Position numbers and translations under genes: made by a program
Notes under the pieces: model-generated
What the model was told of the DNA's origin: nothing
Databases searched by the model: none
The model's input: only the letters and a program-made list of their open reading frames with translations
Assembly (NCBI GenBank): GCA_013115135.1
Contig: JABANP010000043.1
Span: forward strand, 156,598-220,597
Source: Perkinsus olseni
Taxonomy: Eukaryota > Perkinsozoa > Perkinsida > Perkinsidae
Length of the DNA stretch: 64,000 bases
Reading direction: 5' to 3'
Shown: piece by piece, positions 10,800-22,477 of the stretch
How the letters are laid out: every line of letters begins with the position of its first letter
Position numbering within the stretch: the stretch's first letter is position 1

Positions 10800-11592
10800 A
10801 TCGTTCGTGATCGGCTTATTAAATATTGACGATATAGGGGAGCCGGAACCCACTCGTGCATATCCTTCACTTGAATGGTTCGACTTTTCCGAGGGATTGC
10901 CTTCGAGAATGGGCCCTTTCTTGTACAGCATCCCTGTGCTCTGTACCTCTTCCCTCGTGAGCCCGCGGGAATAGTCAGCTTCGGCAATGCCCATTACGAG
11001 TCCCGTCTTACTTACGTGTTCACTCAGCGGCACACCACAAGTGCTATAACATTATAATACTGATTATAACTCAGCTGGTAGTGCTGGCAGCTTCCGCTTG
11101 CGGGGCGATGCCGCCTTGCGGGCGTTGGAGTTGCTGGTAGAGCCCTCATGGTTCGCCGCCCCAATGTACATGCGTACGCGTTGATCGACCATATCACTTC
11201 CCCTTTCCATAGATTGCCTCTCTCCAGCCTATCGCGTTTCGTCAATCGGGGACTGCTCCAACCGTCGTTAGTGCTCCTTCAATATTATATTAGGTAGCTA
11301 TCGATATTCTGATGGATGGCCTCACAGCCAGTGTTCGCCTGGTTGAGGCCATTGATGAACCTCTCAGATTCGGATATTCTACCATGCGAGACGTGCATGA
11401 TTCAGTTTCCTCTCAAAAAAGCCCCATCCCGCCTAGCTTTGAGGTCTCCTCTTCCCAGGGAGATTCTGACTCGTTAGCAAGCAACGCCATCATCGGCAGT
11501 GCTAAGTCACCCCGAAGCCCATCGAGGGGCTGCGGTCTCATAGGGGTCCCTCAGCTGTCCGCTTTGTAGGTTCGTGTTCTCGGCGCCTTGCT

Positions 11593-12250
11593 ATGTTCTC
11601 ACCAACTCCCCACCATGAGATCTCGATGACCAAGGAGGATCTGATGAATGCTGAGGAGAGGTTGGACAAGAGAAACAGAAAGGGTGGGCTGTTGACCTTG
11701 TGGCCGTGTGCCATCTGATGCGAATCGCCATTGGGGATGAGCAGCTGCTCTATTTCTGTCAGCGAAAGGGGGAAATTTCCGAATGTTTCTCCTGTGAAAT
11801 ATTTCTCGGCTCAGCGATGACGAACGTAGTGTGGAAGTTGGTGGTCTCAGATCGTAGCGGGGGTATCGGTGATGATACTGAGTCCGACTGGAGCGATGAG
11901 ACGCCTTACGAGGTCGACCATGACGCTGTGGGCGTGGAGAGTGCGTATTTTGAAGATATGAGCGCGTTCTACAACAGAGTTGTGGAGCATAGGGCTGGCA
12001 GTTCGTCTCATGTCAAAGTGAAGCCAAGATACTTTTCCTCCCAGCAGCTTTGGTCATTATCAGGTCGAAGCGCTGCGGCAGAGGTTCCTACGTCTGCTGA
12101 ATGCTGTCCATTTGCCGGGACAGGCGGTGAAGATACTGAAGGATCTCATGGGTGCTGTACAGGTATGCCAACCGGGTGGCGATGGTAGTGATATTTTCTT
12201 CCACCATCCTCGATGCCCTTCTACTCGTTATGGTATTCATGCTGGGTCGG
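11593..12250 (+). CDS. Hypothetical acidic protein, fragmentary exon model
   Basis: Coding-like stretches are MFSPTPHHEISMTKEDLMNAEERLDKRNRK-type sequence from ATG 11593 (given here only as a description of its charged character), an acidic segment DDTESDWSDETPYEVDHDAV near 11871-11930, and after a possible acceptor at 12062 VEALRQRFLRLLNAVHLPG. A donor GTATGCC follows at 12169. No domain is recognised. Codon use and charge pattern suggest real exons, but their joining is unproven. Confidence 0.3.
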
Positions 12251-12903
12251 AGGGCAATTAGTGTCTCGAGATTCGGCAAACATGCATGATCCGGTGAAGA
12301 TGAGAATCTTGGAAACGCACTTCCACTCGGATGATGGAAGGTCTTCTGCCGATCGCCATGATCAACCTAAGATACTCCACAGCAGCATCACAGTTGACAG
12401 TGCCAGACGCTACAAGCTCATATTCAAGATACGCGGCGCCCGCTGCGTCTACGAGCAGGTCACTTACGGTAGGCGGCGCGCCGGTATCGACACTCGAATG
12501 CTGTGTTCAGGGGACCCAAACATGCAGGTCTTTGATGCAGCCGAACAGCCACACACGATGGTGGAGGTGCCGAACATCAAGGCCAGTCTGTAAGGCCGAA
12601 GGGTCTCCCCTGTCCCTCGTCGGAGAGCTCTCGCCCGGAAGGCTCGTACTTAGTGATGTCACGGGAATGGTAGCCGTGAAGGACGAAGGCCTTACTTAAC
12701 TACGAGTTATCAAGTTGATATGCCGTACTTTGGGCAAGTCTTCATTTCGTTAATAATATTAAGGATTTACGCTTTGCTCTTCTCACAAGGCGGCGCACGA
12801 GCGTCCCTCGTTCAGGAGGGCACGAAATGAGCATTCTGTACTGTAGAACTAGGAGCCCTTTAGAAGACGGGATGATTGAGGTTCAATTTCCTCGCCCCAT
12901 CCA

Positions 12904-13452
12904 ATGACACCTCGGAGCCGGGACAATCGTCTCCCCTTCAGGATGATCAGTGATGACCTCGTGTTTGATCTCGAGTACCGCTACAGACAGCATCACCGCA
13001 TTCCAACCTACAACAGACCAGGGCTCATCATTCATGAAGATAAACTGGCTAAGCTCATCGGTGCCTCGACACCATCGGTTCTCACCCATTTCACTTAGTC
13101 CCAGGTCCGACGGTCCTGGCGTGCCCTGGAGCTTCCGTCTGGCAACTTCTAGGTGTGATATGTTCCGACCCCCTCACGCAAGGGTTCCAGCATGTATGAG
13201 GGCCTCCTTGAAAGGGAGGTCCTTCTCGGCCGTTCCGTTCAGATTCTCCCCTTCCACCTCGCTAATGTGGTCTATCGTGTCGATCCACCGGCGATTGATG
13301 TAGCCGCACTTGTCGGTGGGTTCATGATCGTTGCCATTTGTCAGGCGGACCCTTCGGTGGAGTTCCTCGGCATGAGTGAAGGGAGGTTCCTGCTGATGAA
13401 GCGACGGCCAAGATATCGATTGCCCCCACCATCATTGCGTCGATCGTCGTAG
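12904..13452 (+). CDS. Unassigned exons, possibly diverged relative of the 9-kb paralogs
   Basis: Two open stretches, RMISDDLVFDLEYRYRQHH near 12940-13000 and LANVVYRVDPPAIDVAALVG near 13255-13315, are separated by a frame change. The second leads into a block containing GMSEGRF, which recalls the MSEGVYT block of the paralogs at 9 and 10 kb, so a decayed third member is possible. The evidence is weak. Between 13453 and 15050 I see only short fragments, such as an open stretch at 14385-14510 without a known domain. Confidence 0.22.
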
Positions 13453-15052
13453 ATGAACCATGTCCTCAACACGGTGCTTCTTCACTCCAGTGTGTCTTGT
13501 CTACAGTATCGAGCTCGGCAAGGGAGAAGGGTTAGGTGGTGTGATCACACGGGATCCTTGATCACCAAACACCCTGTATGATCCCAGTCTGAGAACTTCG
13601 ATGCGGAAGTGTGATTTTAGACAATTTTTTCTTCCAGACGGAAATTTCGAGACGATTTTTCTCGCGAGGCTGACTAGAATTCGGCAGACGAAATTAGTCG
13701 CGGATTAGTTTCAATCACCCCATGTAGATGGTGGAGCTCGAGTGGTTTGCCCATCAAACGACTTCCCATCTATGCAGGGGTTTCTTTACTCTCCTGATGT
13801 TGCTTTTGACGTACGGTCCATGGTATCCTTCACGCTGAGGGGGTCTCAACGCCCGGGAAGTTTTTTTTCTAAGAAGCGTTCAATGGGGAGTTTGGCAGCT
13901 GGGGTGGGGGGTTTCCGATGATTGAATAGTTGGCACAACACGAGACATCGTTAGCAAGACCACATCTGGTGTAATAGTTCAATCGACTTCATCATGATGA
14001 GCAGGGAAGTGAGGTGAACTCCTTGACCGAAGTAACTGCACGATGCCAATTAGGGAATAATACGCGTTGGGAGCTTTACCGAGGGTGACTGGGGCAGGGA
14101 ACAGCACCACATGCCCCTCGTCAGGTCGAAGCCCTGGTCGCCATCGCCTGTTGACCTGCAGGGAACGGGCGATTCGCACCGCCTGCTGGCCATGGTGTCT
14201 CGGAACAGGCTACGGCCGCGCCATTCGGCATCTGAGGTTGATGCAGGGAAGATACGAGTAGAGGTTGGGATGGAACTCACTGTCAGCTCCTTCTCTTAGA
14301 AGCTTTCCTCGCCAATTGTTAGGGAGTCGAGTGAATCTTGGAAAGTATCTTAGGTTGAAGAATGTTAGATACGGAGCTAGTCGGGAGACGGACGTACGGA
14401 TCGTTATATCCGCACCCAACATAAAGGCCATGCGTGGCCTTCAAGCACGTATTGAAGTGATGGGAAATATCATGACGGGCAGGGTACCCGCCTCCACCAA
14501 AGGACAGTGACATACGAAAGACAGCCAACGTTAATGGAAGGAAATTGTTCAAAGTGCGCTGTGTGATTAGCGCGCGCCATTCTAATCGATTTCTCTTACT
14601 GCCGTGCTCGCGCAAGATCCGTCTTCCCGTCTTCACCATGGCGGAGTTGCCACCATCGCCGCCTCTCAGTGAGGTTCTCAACGACAGGATAGACCGGGGC
14701 AGGTCCTTTGGGGAACAGTACTAGCATTAGGGCTCTTCGGGGATGGCCCAGGTGCTCTTTCACAGGCCCCGTCATCATCACCACCATCGCCACCATCATC
14801 ATCGGAAGGCGAGGAGTAGCCGATGTAGAAGTGAAGTGCCCGAGGGAGTATCTTTTATTCCGTCTGTTGCTGTGGTATTGTCCTTTCTTGTAGGCCCACC
14901 GGAGTCATCGAGGTGAGGGCGGTCAACAGCGTCACAGGTAGGAAGTGTCGTGAAGGAAGGATGCGTATCTTTACTTCATGCAGGAGAGTGAGGAGAAGGT
15001 CGTCATCGTCATCCGCGGCTTCGTCTGGCTATAGTAAGATGCTCTCGCAAGG

Positions 15053-15400
15053 GGTCGATGCCGCGGCTGTACGGAAGGATCTTTTGACGTGAGTTACACC
15101 AGCTTTAACCTTGGATATGTGGGTGACCCCTGTTCAGGTCCCTCTACAGAAGGGACTTCGAGGATTGGATGGCCGTTCGACGCACGGGAAAGAATTCTCA
15201 GGTGAGAGTCCTCGGAAGCTCCCCTCTGGTCATCCGGGAATCTAGGGTCGACCAGTGGCGGGCGCACGAGTTGTGAAGATCCCAATGAGCTTCGACGCTA
15301 AGGAAAGCCAAGTGCCTTTCGTGGACTCGGACGCCACTCCCGCGAGCCTGTATCGGGTAGTACATCGCCGAGGTCTCATCGGGCTGAGTGGACGTGTAGG
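15053..15400 (+). CDS. Unassigned gene, three exons visible
   Basis: Exon stretches with clean GT-AG boundaries give KMLSQGVDAAAVRKDLL, then (after an intron 15087-15138) SLYRRDFEDWMAVRRTGKNS, then (after an intron 15201-15244) a piece with ARVVKIPMSFDAKESQVPF and SDATPASLYRVVHRRG. The reading frame stays open across both joins, which supports a real gene. I do not recognise the family. Upstream exons are probably in 14.9-15.05 kb. Confidence 0.4.
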
Positions 15401-15744
15401 AGACTATTGGTGGTTGGTATGGGGAAGGGGAGGGCAAAGGGGACCCGTTCGAGGGGTCGAGGGCCAAGGATCCCAACGCGCCTCCACCGATGGCAAGCAC
15501 TGCGGGTGAGTATCTTCTAGCGGGCGTGGGTTGAGTGGTCCGCAGGGTGTCCGTACGCGACTGTGAGCCCGAGGAAGGGCAAGCCGGTGTCGGAGTTGCA
15601 GGAGGTCAACAGCTGTTATCGAACGTGAGGAGGTGGATTTGTGGTACTTGAGAAACTCTCACGGCTTAGTTATATGGACGTAACGTACGAGGATAATGTG
15701 CGAGCGATAAGGGATAGTGTAAGAGGGAAGAGCCTTCGAATTAG

Positions 15745-15817
15745 TCCCACTGGTACTAATGAGGATACATTCTTAACGGTAAGCAGAAGGTCCCGGGTTC
15801 GATCCTCGGGGAGGTCG
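15745..15817 (+). tRNA. tRNA-like sequence, possibly degenerate tRNA-Val
   Basis: The 3' half looks like a tRNA: a variable loop AGGTC, T stem CCGGG / CTCGG around TTCGATC, a 3' acceptor strand GGAGGTC, and a following TTTTT pol III stop at 15818. The anticodon arm reads TTCT-TAACGGTAAGC-AGAA, with an 11-nt loop that contains AAC, and I cannot pair a convincing 5' acceptor strand. Probably a tRNA pseudogene. Confidence 0.3.
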
Positions 15818-16044
15818 TTTTTGACAGGTTCAAGGTGGCGTCCCTTGCCAAACTCGGTTGGAATATAATGAGCGGGTGAAGACAGCCCGATGGGAGGCAG
15901 GAGTAGTTGTCCGCGATATGCTCCTACCATGACGGCCTCGTGTGCCTTTACCAATAGATGTCCCTTCTACTCTTGGCCTTGGGTTGCTGTTCCCGGGGCT
16001 TTTGATTGTGGGTGGAGGGAGATAGGTCCTTCTTCCGTGTAGCG

Positions 16045-17439
16045 ATGGCGACGGGCGGCGTCCAGCCGATATTGCAGGGCGTGTGGGACCAAGTGAGAGC
16101 CCTTGACCGATGGCAGGGCAAGCATGTAGTGTCTCACATTATATTCCCATCGGTAAGGTAGAGATGTCATGACCGGGGATAGAACCTGGGGTCTTGTCAG
16201 GTTTGGGCGAGTGTGGCCTTCGTACTCGTCTGTCTTTATTTCACAATTTTCTATGATATCCCTCACGTGATGCGGTCGAAGATCCAGGTAGGGGCGATAA
16301 GGCTTCGGCTTCGTCCAGGGGACGTTGTCTTTAGCCAACCAAGTGGCCCACGACGAGAGACCTCATCATTAGCTCCATCCCACAAGTGTTACGATTGGTG
16401 TGGTATGAACCGCTGCACTGTTGTGTGTTTCAGACCATCATCTACTTCGTCATTAACGGGTTATTGTGGTACTACTTGGAAGTCTACGTCGAGCTGCCGC
16501 GCGAAGCCCCCAGTCTGTTACAGTTCACGAAGGAGTTGCTCGGCTGCCTCGTAGCCTGCTAATCCTTCGTCCACTGACGGCGGCGTCTGTCTCGTCCCTC
16601 AGATCGTTGGAGACTTGTGTATCTACTGGTACCACAGGTGGATGCACGCAGTACCCTTCTTGCTACGTAACGTCCATTGTGTGCATCACGGTTATCGGGC
16701 CGTGTATAGCTGGGCTGGAGGGATCCTCCATCCTATGGAGGACGTAAGAGCCTCCCTCCTACCCTCCCCTCCTCCTCGCCCCCTCTCCTAGATCTGCGTG
16801 GTGGCGTGCAACATATGGTACCCGTGGCTGTTCCAATGCCATTGGCTAACGGTGAATGCCTTCACCTTTATATGGACTTTGAATCTGATAGAGGAGCATA
16901 GCGGCCATGACGTGTGGTGAGTGCCTCGACGCCCTTCGTAGTAGTACCACTCCTCGCCCTCTTCAGGTGGGCGCCGTACAATCTACTGCCATTTGATCTG
17001 GGCGGGGGAGCGGCGGTAAGCAACGGGGCGTATCTTTTTTTTCTGTTTTGGACGCTCTTCGACCTAAGATTCTCGCTCCAGTCGTTGACCAGGCTCGGGG
17101 TGAATGGGCTCATAACGATGAAACGAGGGGCGTTGAATCTTCCCGTAGGTACACGATCTACACCATTCTACTAATACGCGGAGGAACTTCGCTTTCATTT
17201 TTAACGGTTGGGATATCCTATTCAGAACGGGAATACCGAGTGAGCACTCACCAGGGGGAAAGTAAGTATTCTGTGAAATGCAAGGCTCGACCTTGGATAC
17301 CTTTTTCTCCTATTAGGTATGCCCATGTTACGTTATTATTCCTGATCATGCTGGGGGCTGGCATCGCCTACGAGGAAGGGTAAGTGGTGCGTAGTGTTGT
17401 CCAATAGCTATGGTCTAATAGTGTACTAGACCTCCGTAA
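16045..17439 (+). CDS. Sterol desaturase / fatty acid hydroxylase family protein A
   Basis: An ER membrane di-iron hydroxylase of the sterol desaturase superfamily. Start ATG 16045 (MATGGVQPILQGVWDQVRAL) aligns with paralog B. Short introns separate exons carrying VWASVAFVLVCLYFTIFYDI, TIIYFVINGLLWYYLEVYVE, IVGDLCIYWYHRWMH, VHCVHHGYRAVYSW, GGILHPMED, TFIWTLNLIEEHSGHD, VHDLHHSTNTRRNFAF and a last membrane helix, ending GPP and TAA at 17437-17439. The family's histidine clusters are present: HRWMH, HCVHH and HDLHH. Most introns are near 48 nt (for example 16153-16200); one of about 155 nt precedes HDLHH. No frame break was found. Substrate (sterol, sphingoid or alkyl chain) cannot be told from sequence. 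Confidence 0.85.
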
Positions 17440-17879
17440 CGAGTAGCCCGAGTACGACGCATGCGGGTTCTAACCCCGGCACGGGCTTTTTTACGTATTT
17501 TCGCTGGTGGAATGGGAGTGGAAGCGATTTCTTGGTCTGCCTCGTCATCATCATCGGACTGTCGTGTGCTCATACGAGTTAGGAGAGGTGTGGTATCGGT
17601 CCTTACCTCAGGCATGTGTCGTGGACCACAGCGCGAGGAGTGTCCATTGCTATGACTCTGACTATTCTACTTTGTGTAGCATTTCAAAGCACATTGTGCT
17701 TGTCCAGCAGCAGTGGCAGGAAGCTACGGAATGATTGAACTAAGCTCACACAGAGTGATGATGATGGCGAGGTCGTGTGGCTTCCTCGTTTTGTTTATGT
17801 CATGCCTGGTTGAGGCCCTCAGATTTCACACCCTCGTCATCGGCAGCCGCCCTTGTCGTGTTTGGGGGGTCGGGACTTC

Positions 17880-18540
17880 GTCTACGTGCTGCTTCTGATA
17901 CAGCCCGTTCGGAAAAATTGTCCACAGCTGATTTGGACCATTGTGAGTATGAATATTGTAACGAGGCCAAACTCAGTGGGACAGAAGTTTGAGGGCGTGC
18001 ATTGCTCGACTCCGTTATTCCCAGGGTGATGGTAGTTTACTATGACCACTGAATGCTGTCCTCTGTCGTCATCCATCACCAACCCGACTGAGAAGCTCAT
18101 CCAGACCAAGATCCAGTGGAGGGGGAGATCGGTCAAGCTGTGGACGTCCGGACCGCTGCGGATGACGTTACGTTATCCCCATCATCGTCAGGTATGACCA
18201 GCTCGAGCCGCTGAGCACGGCCAGGCTGCAGCAGCGTGCTAAGGACTTGAAGGCCTTGGTGGAACCCTTCGTGAGGTGCTCAAGGATTCCCATGAGATAT
18301 GCAGACACGATCAGGTCGGCCTTCGTGCGCTCACTTTGCGGAGGAGACCCTCCGTCCTTACGGTTGGCCATGGTTTGCTCCCCTCAGGTGGATTCTGGAG
18401 TTGCAAGCTCATCTGTCTGGTCGAAGCTTACCCGACTTTGGGTATCCAGACACCGTTTATTGCACGGGGCGTTGGGCCATGCCCTCCCGTCTAGCACCCG
18501 AGGCTGAGGTGAGGGTGATTGAAGATGTCAGGGGGTGATT
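17880..18540 (+). CDS. Unassigned gene, several exons
   Basis: Exon-like stretches include KLIQTKIQWRGRSVKLW near 18094-18144, YDQLEPLSTARLQQRAKDLK after an acceptor at 18190, and WILELQAHLSGRSLPDFGYP after an acceptor at 18388, which continues with CTGRWAMPSRLAPEAEVRVI and a TGA at 18536-18538. The boundaries look like genuine GT-AG junctions. I do not recognise the protein. Confidence 0.35.
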
Positions 18541-18699
18541 GACGAGTAGATCATTGTCAACAGAAATGTATTAGTAAACATAGTCACCGCGGTTCGGGCT
18601 GCGGTCTGCCGTCTTCCTCGGGTATTCACGAGGTTCCTTTTACTGACCGGGAGCAAGGGCAAGATGCTCTTTCTAGATCTCGGAATTCGGCGTTTTGCG

Positions 18700-20086
18700 A
18701 TGGCCGATGGTTATGTGCTGAGGTGCTTGAGCGGTCGAGAGTTTGCCCGTCGTGTTTGCATCGTCGCTACTTTAGGACTCATTGCCCTCTGTGCGGCCCA
18801 AGTTCGTCGTGTTACCCCCGGAAAAGACGGGGGCTGGCTCAGATGATGAGCCTAAAAATCTGTTCCTAGAATCTGCTGTGTCGGAGGAAAATTTTGAAGA
18901 ACAACGTACGAGGACTCCTGCTGTAGCAACACGAGAGGAGGGTGCTGCTCCCCTCCCGCCGTGGATGGGCACCCACATGCTGGCTGAAGGGCTGAGTCAG
19001 ACACCCAGGCAGAAGCCTAGGGGAAAGATGAAGAGCGAGAGGACTTGGGAGACGCTGAGGGGTACGATCAAGCTAGGCGATGCTGACGAGTCTCCTTCTC
19101 CCGGGACTCCAGAGCAGCAGGAGCCGTCGGTCTGCTGTGATCATCATATGGTTGACACGGGCAGCTTGGCCTCGGCTGAGGAGCCTGCAAGGCGAGGGTG
19201 TTGGGAAGACCATTTTCAGGATATGTCGACGGTTAGGGTCGAACCCAGGGTCGAAGGCAGGCTACATCACTCTCCTACCATAGCTGGTTACCACGATCAT
19301 TTTGAGGACATTGGGACAGCTCAGACAGATGCCAAGGCCAAGGTGGTCAGCAGGCTGCATCATGGTGCCACGCAAGAGGGCTGGCACGATCATTTTGAGG
19401 GCGCTGTTGAACCAACGATCGGGGCTGCGGTGAAGGGCAAGATCCACGCCTCCCCTACTCAGGAAGGATGGCGGGATAACTTCGATGGTGTTGTCGAACC
19501 CAAGGTGGAGGCGGTCGTGAAGGGGAAGCTGTTGGGGTCATCAGTTGAGGAGGGTTGGCATGACCACATGCTGGCAGTGGGGGTGTCGGACAGGCCGGCG
19601 TTTATCGGAGCAGAAAAGCGGCATCAAAGCCAGCTGATGCTAATGGATCATTTTGATACCCTCAGCACTCCCAACAGGGAGGATATACCCGAGGGACACA
19701 AGAGGTTCGGCACGCCGCTTCAGGAGGGGTGGACGGACCACTGGCCGACGGCCGATGATGCTGCTGCCGATGAGAATCCACGGTCGTGGGGTAGTAAGAG
19801 GTTTCAAGGCGATGCTATACTGAAGGGACGACAGGACCACTTCGAAACCTGTGGTACTGTCAACACTGTGCCGGTGGTACGGGGCCGGCGACCGGCGCCG
19901 CCCCAGGCGATGGCCTACGATGACCATTTTATTTACTCTGGGGAGGTTGCTGGCGATGGCACGCTGGCCGTGAGGCGAGAGCCTTCGACGCCGTTGATAG
20001 ACGCTAGATGGCGAGTGGAGCGAATGGACACCTCCTGGACGAAGGCTCGGCGTAGGGAGAAACGCCACATACCTGTTCTACTATGA
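18700..20086 (+). CDS. W-x-D-H-F tandem repeat protein
   Basis: A short first exon (ATG 18700, MADGY) probably joins across an intron 18715-18775 (…CTACTTTAG) to a long exon 18776-20086. The product, about 440 aa, is hydrophilic. From residue 120 on it holds about ten degenerate units of 25-35 residues, each centred on an aromatic-x-D-H-F/M core: WEDHFQDM, YHDHFEDI, WHDHFEGA, WRDNFDGV, WHDHMLAV, LMDHFDTL, WTDHWPTA, RQDHFETC, YDDHFIYS. Between cores lie basic linkers such as VKGKLHxSPTQEG. No signal peptide, membrane segment or cysteine pattern is seen. The regular His/Asp spacing could serve metal binding or protein docking, but this is speculation. I do not know a named family for it. Confidence 0.6.
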
Positions 20087-20386
20087 TGATGATGTCTGAT
20101 GTTTATAAGCTCGTCTGCATGACCTTCCCAGCTGCTGATGTTCAACTCTGATCGACCGTGGTTCTGAGTTGTTGGCGAGGGGTCTCATCCACACTGGAAG
20201 CTCTGCGCCCTTTCATTCAGGGGGCGCTGTGATTGATGTAGTAGGCTAGCTCTATGAGGGTGGCCTCATGAGCAGCTACTATGGTTGGCGGCCGAAAAAA
20301 GACGTTAACAACGTGAGAGTAGCATAAATTGTGGACAGCCCTGGGTCGCCCGGGTAGAGTGATTTTGTTGGCAGCAGTACTCTTGG

Positions 20387-21885
20387 ATGATCGACATCTC
20401 CCTCCTCACCACACCCTCGGGTCGTCCCCTTGTCCTGCAGCCCCTGTGGGACCAGCTGTTGGAGTTGGAGCAATGGAGGGACCTTCAATTGGTCTCCCAT
20501 GCCCTCTTCCCTGGGGTGGGGCTTCCTGTGGATTCCTTAGCGCGTGATCCCTTCCTTTGCAGGTGGTGGCCACAGCAGCCTACATCGCTATTTGTACTTA
20601 CTATACTCTCTTCTACGACATACCCAAGTACATGGACACCAAGATTCAGGTGGGTCTTAGGCGATTTCGCTAAACGCCAGCTTCAACCTTGGATTCCTCA
20701 GCCCTCCAGATGGCCAACTGTCGGGACCCTCTTCTTCCACACAGTCGTGCAAGTAAGTCCCCGCACCTCCGCCGTTGGTCGATCGGCGTATCGTCAGTCC
20801 ATCGGCTTCACATTGATGATGACATTTGGCATCTACATGACCAACTACCACATCGCCTTGCCGGCCGAGGCCCCAACGCTATGGCAGGCCTTCAGCGACG
20901 TCACGCTGTCCTTCGTAATGAGCGTCGGTCAGAGCGCTGCTGCTGTCTTTGATGGGCTCAGGTCGTTGGAGACTCCTGCACATACTGGTATCACCGTATG
21001 TTCCACATCCCCTGGCTATACCGTAACATCCACAGCGTCCATCATCAGTACTATGAGCCCTACAGCTGGAGCAGCGCCATCATCCATCCCATCGAGCATG
21101 TAGGGAGGGGTCTCGTTGTGGTGGGTGTAGTTGTAGAACATAACTAGATTGGGCCCATAGTGAACGAGATAGGGCAGATAGAAAGTGGAGTAGTTGAGAG
21201 AATGGGTTGATGATGTTAAGCTAGCATCAGCACAGCTCAGTTGTGTTATGCACTTCTCCGGTCGCAATGAGCCCCTCAGTATCAGGCCTGCAGCCTCGCC
21301 ATCTACTACTGGTACCCGATCCTCATGGGGCACCATTGGCTCACCCTCAACATCTTCGCCTTCATTTGGGTGGCCTGGCTTTTGGAGCAGCACAGCGGCC
21401 ACAACACCTGGTAAGCCTCCCCTCTATAACCACCCTACCGCTGTTGTTTCTCAGGTGGTCGCCGTTCAACCTGTGGCCCTTCGAGCTCGGCGGCGGCGCT
21501 CCAGTAGGGTCCTGCGCGGATGGTATTACTAAATTTGGTCTCCAGATTCATGACCTCCATCACTCGGAAAGGAGCCAGAAAAACTACGCCCCCATACTCA
21601 GGCTGTGGGACAGGATCTTCGACACGGAAATCCAACCCGACCCTAAGTTCAAATCGGGAATGTAGTCCCTAGGCCTAACCCGGAGAAGAGCGGAAGTTGT
21701 GGTATCAGGTTCGTCCATGTTACGGCCCTTCTGATGATCCTCTTGTGTATCGGTATCGGCTACGAGAACGGGTGAGCAGGGGTGGAGGGTGTCGAGAAGA
21801 ATTTCAATCTACTTGTTTCAGCAGTCTCCCGCGGGAAATGCTTTCGGGCATTGATAACGCTGTCGCTCTGGTTCAAACTGATTAG
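20387..21885 (+). CDS. Sterol desaturase / fatty acid hydroxylase family protein B
   Basis: Paralog of the 16-kb gene with the same exon order. From ATG 20387 the exons give LWDQLLELEQWRDLQLVSHA, AAYIAICTYYTLFYDIP, RWPTVGTLFFHTVVQ, GIYMTNYHIALPAEAPTLWQ, VVGDSCTYWYHRMFHIPWL, NIHSVHHQYYEPYSW, AIIHPIEH, IFAFIWVAWLLEQHSGHNTW, IHDLHHSERSQKNYAPI, a last helix VTALLMILLCIGIGYENG and a stop at 21883-21885. The histidine boxes HRMFH, HSVHH and HDLHH are intact. Introns range from 31 to 50 nt except the one after HPIEH (about 21100-21274), which carries a dispersed element. No frame break was found over about 1 kb of coding sequence. Such enzymes sit in the ER and act in sterol or lipid modification. 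Confidence 0.88.
21110..21255 (+). mobile_element. Small inverted-repeat element inside an intron (copy 1)
   Basis: The sequence from about TCTCGTTG to TTGTGTTATGCAC matches, at most positions, the reverse complement of 30055-30210. It sits in the only long intron of sterol desaturase B; removing it would leave an intron close to the usual ~48 nt. Shared internal blocks include GTGAACGAGATAG, GTTGAGAGAATG and AGCACAGCT. No protein is encoded. Confidence 0.65.
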
Positions 21886-22477
21886 GAGGCACAGCGAGAG
21901 GGATTGCGATTTTCGTTCTCCCAGGTACATCACCCTGACGGGCTGAGATCCAATCAGCCGCGCCAAGAATTATCTTTTGAAAGATCGTTAAGTTGTATCG
22001 TCTTCATCATCACCACCTGCTGCTGCCCGTCACGTTTTGTTGCCGACTTGACGATTTTCACCCGGCCTGGCGGCGGTCACGGCGCTGATGAAGGGTTGGT
22101 ATATATTTTTGAAGTAGTCCTAGCAGACATGACAGGCATGTCGAGTGTCCATGGCCACTGCGGGTTTGTGTTGGTATAGGGGCTAACTCGACCATCCCCG
22201 GCAACTCCTAGAAGCGAACTCGACACGACAAACTTTCGACTATCATGTCGTCGCGAACGAGTAGCCTACGAGGGAGGGGCGTGCCCTTCACGCAACTAAG
22301 CTCACGAACACTGACCGAGGGGAGGGTAACGGCATGCAAAGGCAACCTCTTCGGAAGCACTTATAACGGCAACCGAGAAAACATCTCTTCAAGCCCCTCA
22401 CCTCTCCTCCGACCATCCTCCAACCAGAAAATTTCCGAAACGCCAATCTCAATAGGTTTTTCGAGTAGTCCTCAGCC

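Noticed and set aside
17437..17500. GC hairpin followed by TTTTTT (AGCCCG...CGGGCT) after sterol desaturase A, possibly a tRNA or a terminator
   Set aside because: Too short for a tRNA, no cloverleaf, and bacterial-type terminators are not expected in this genome.
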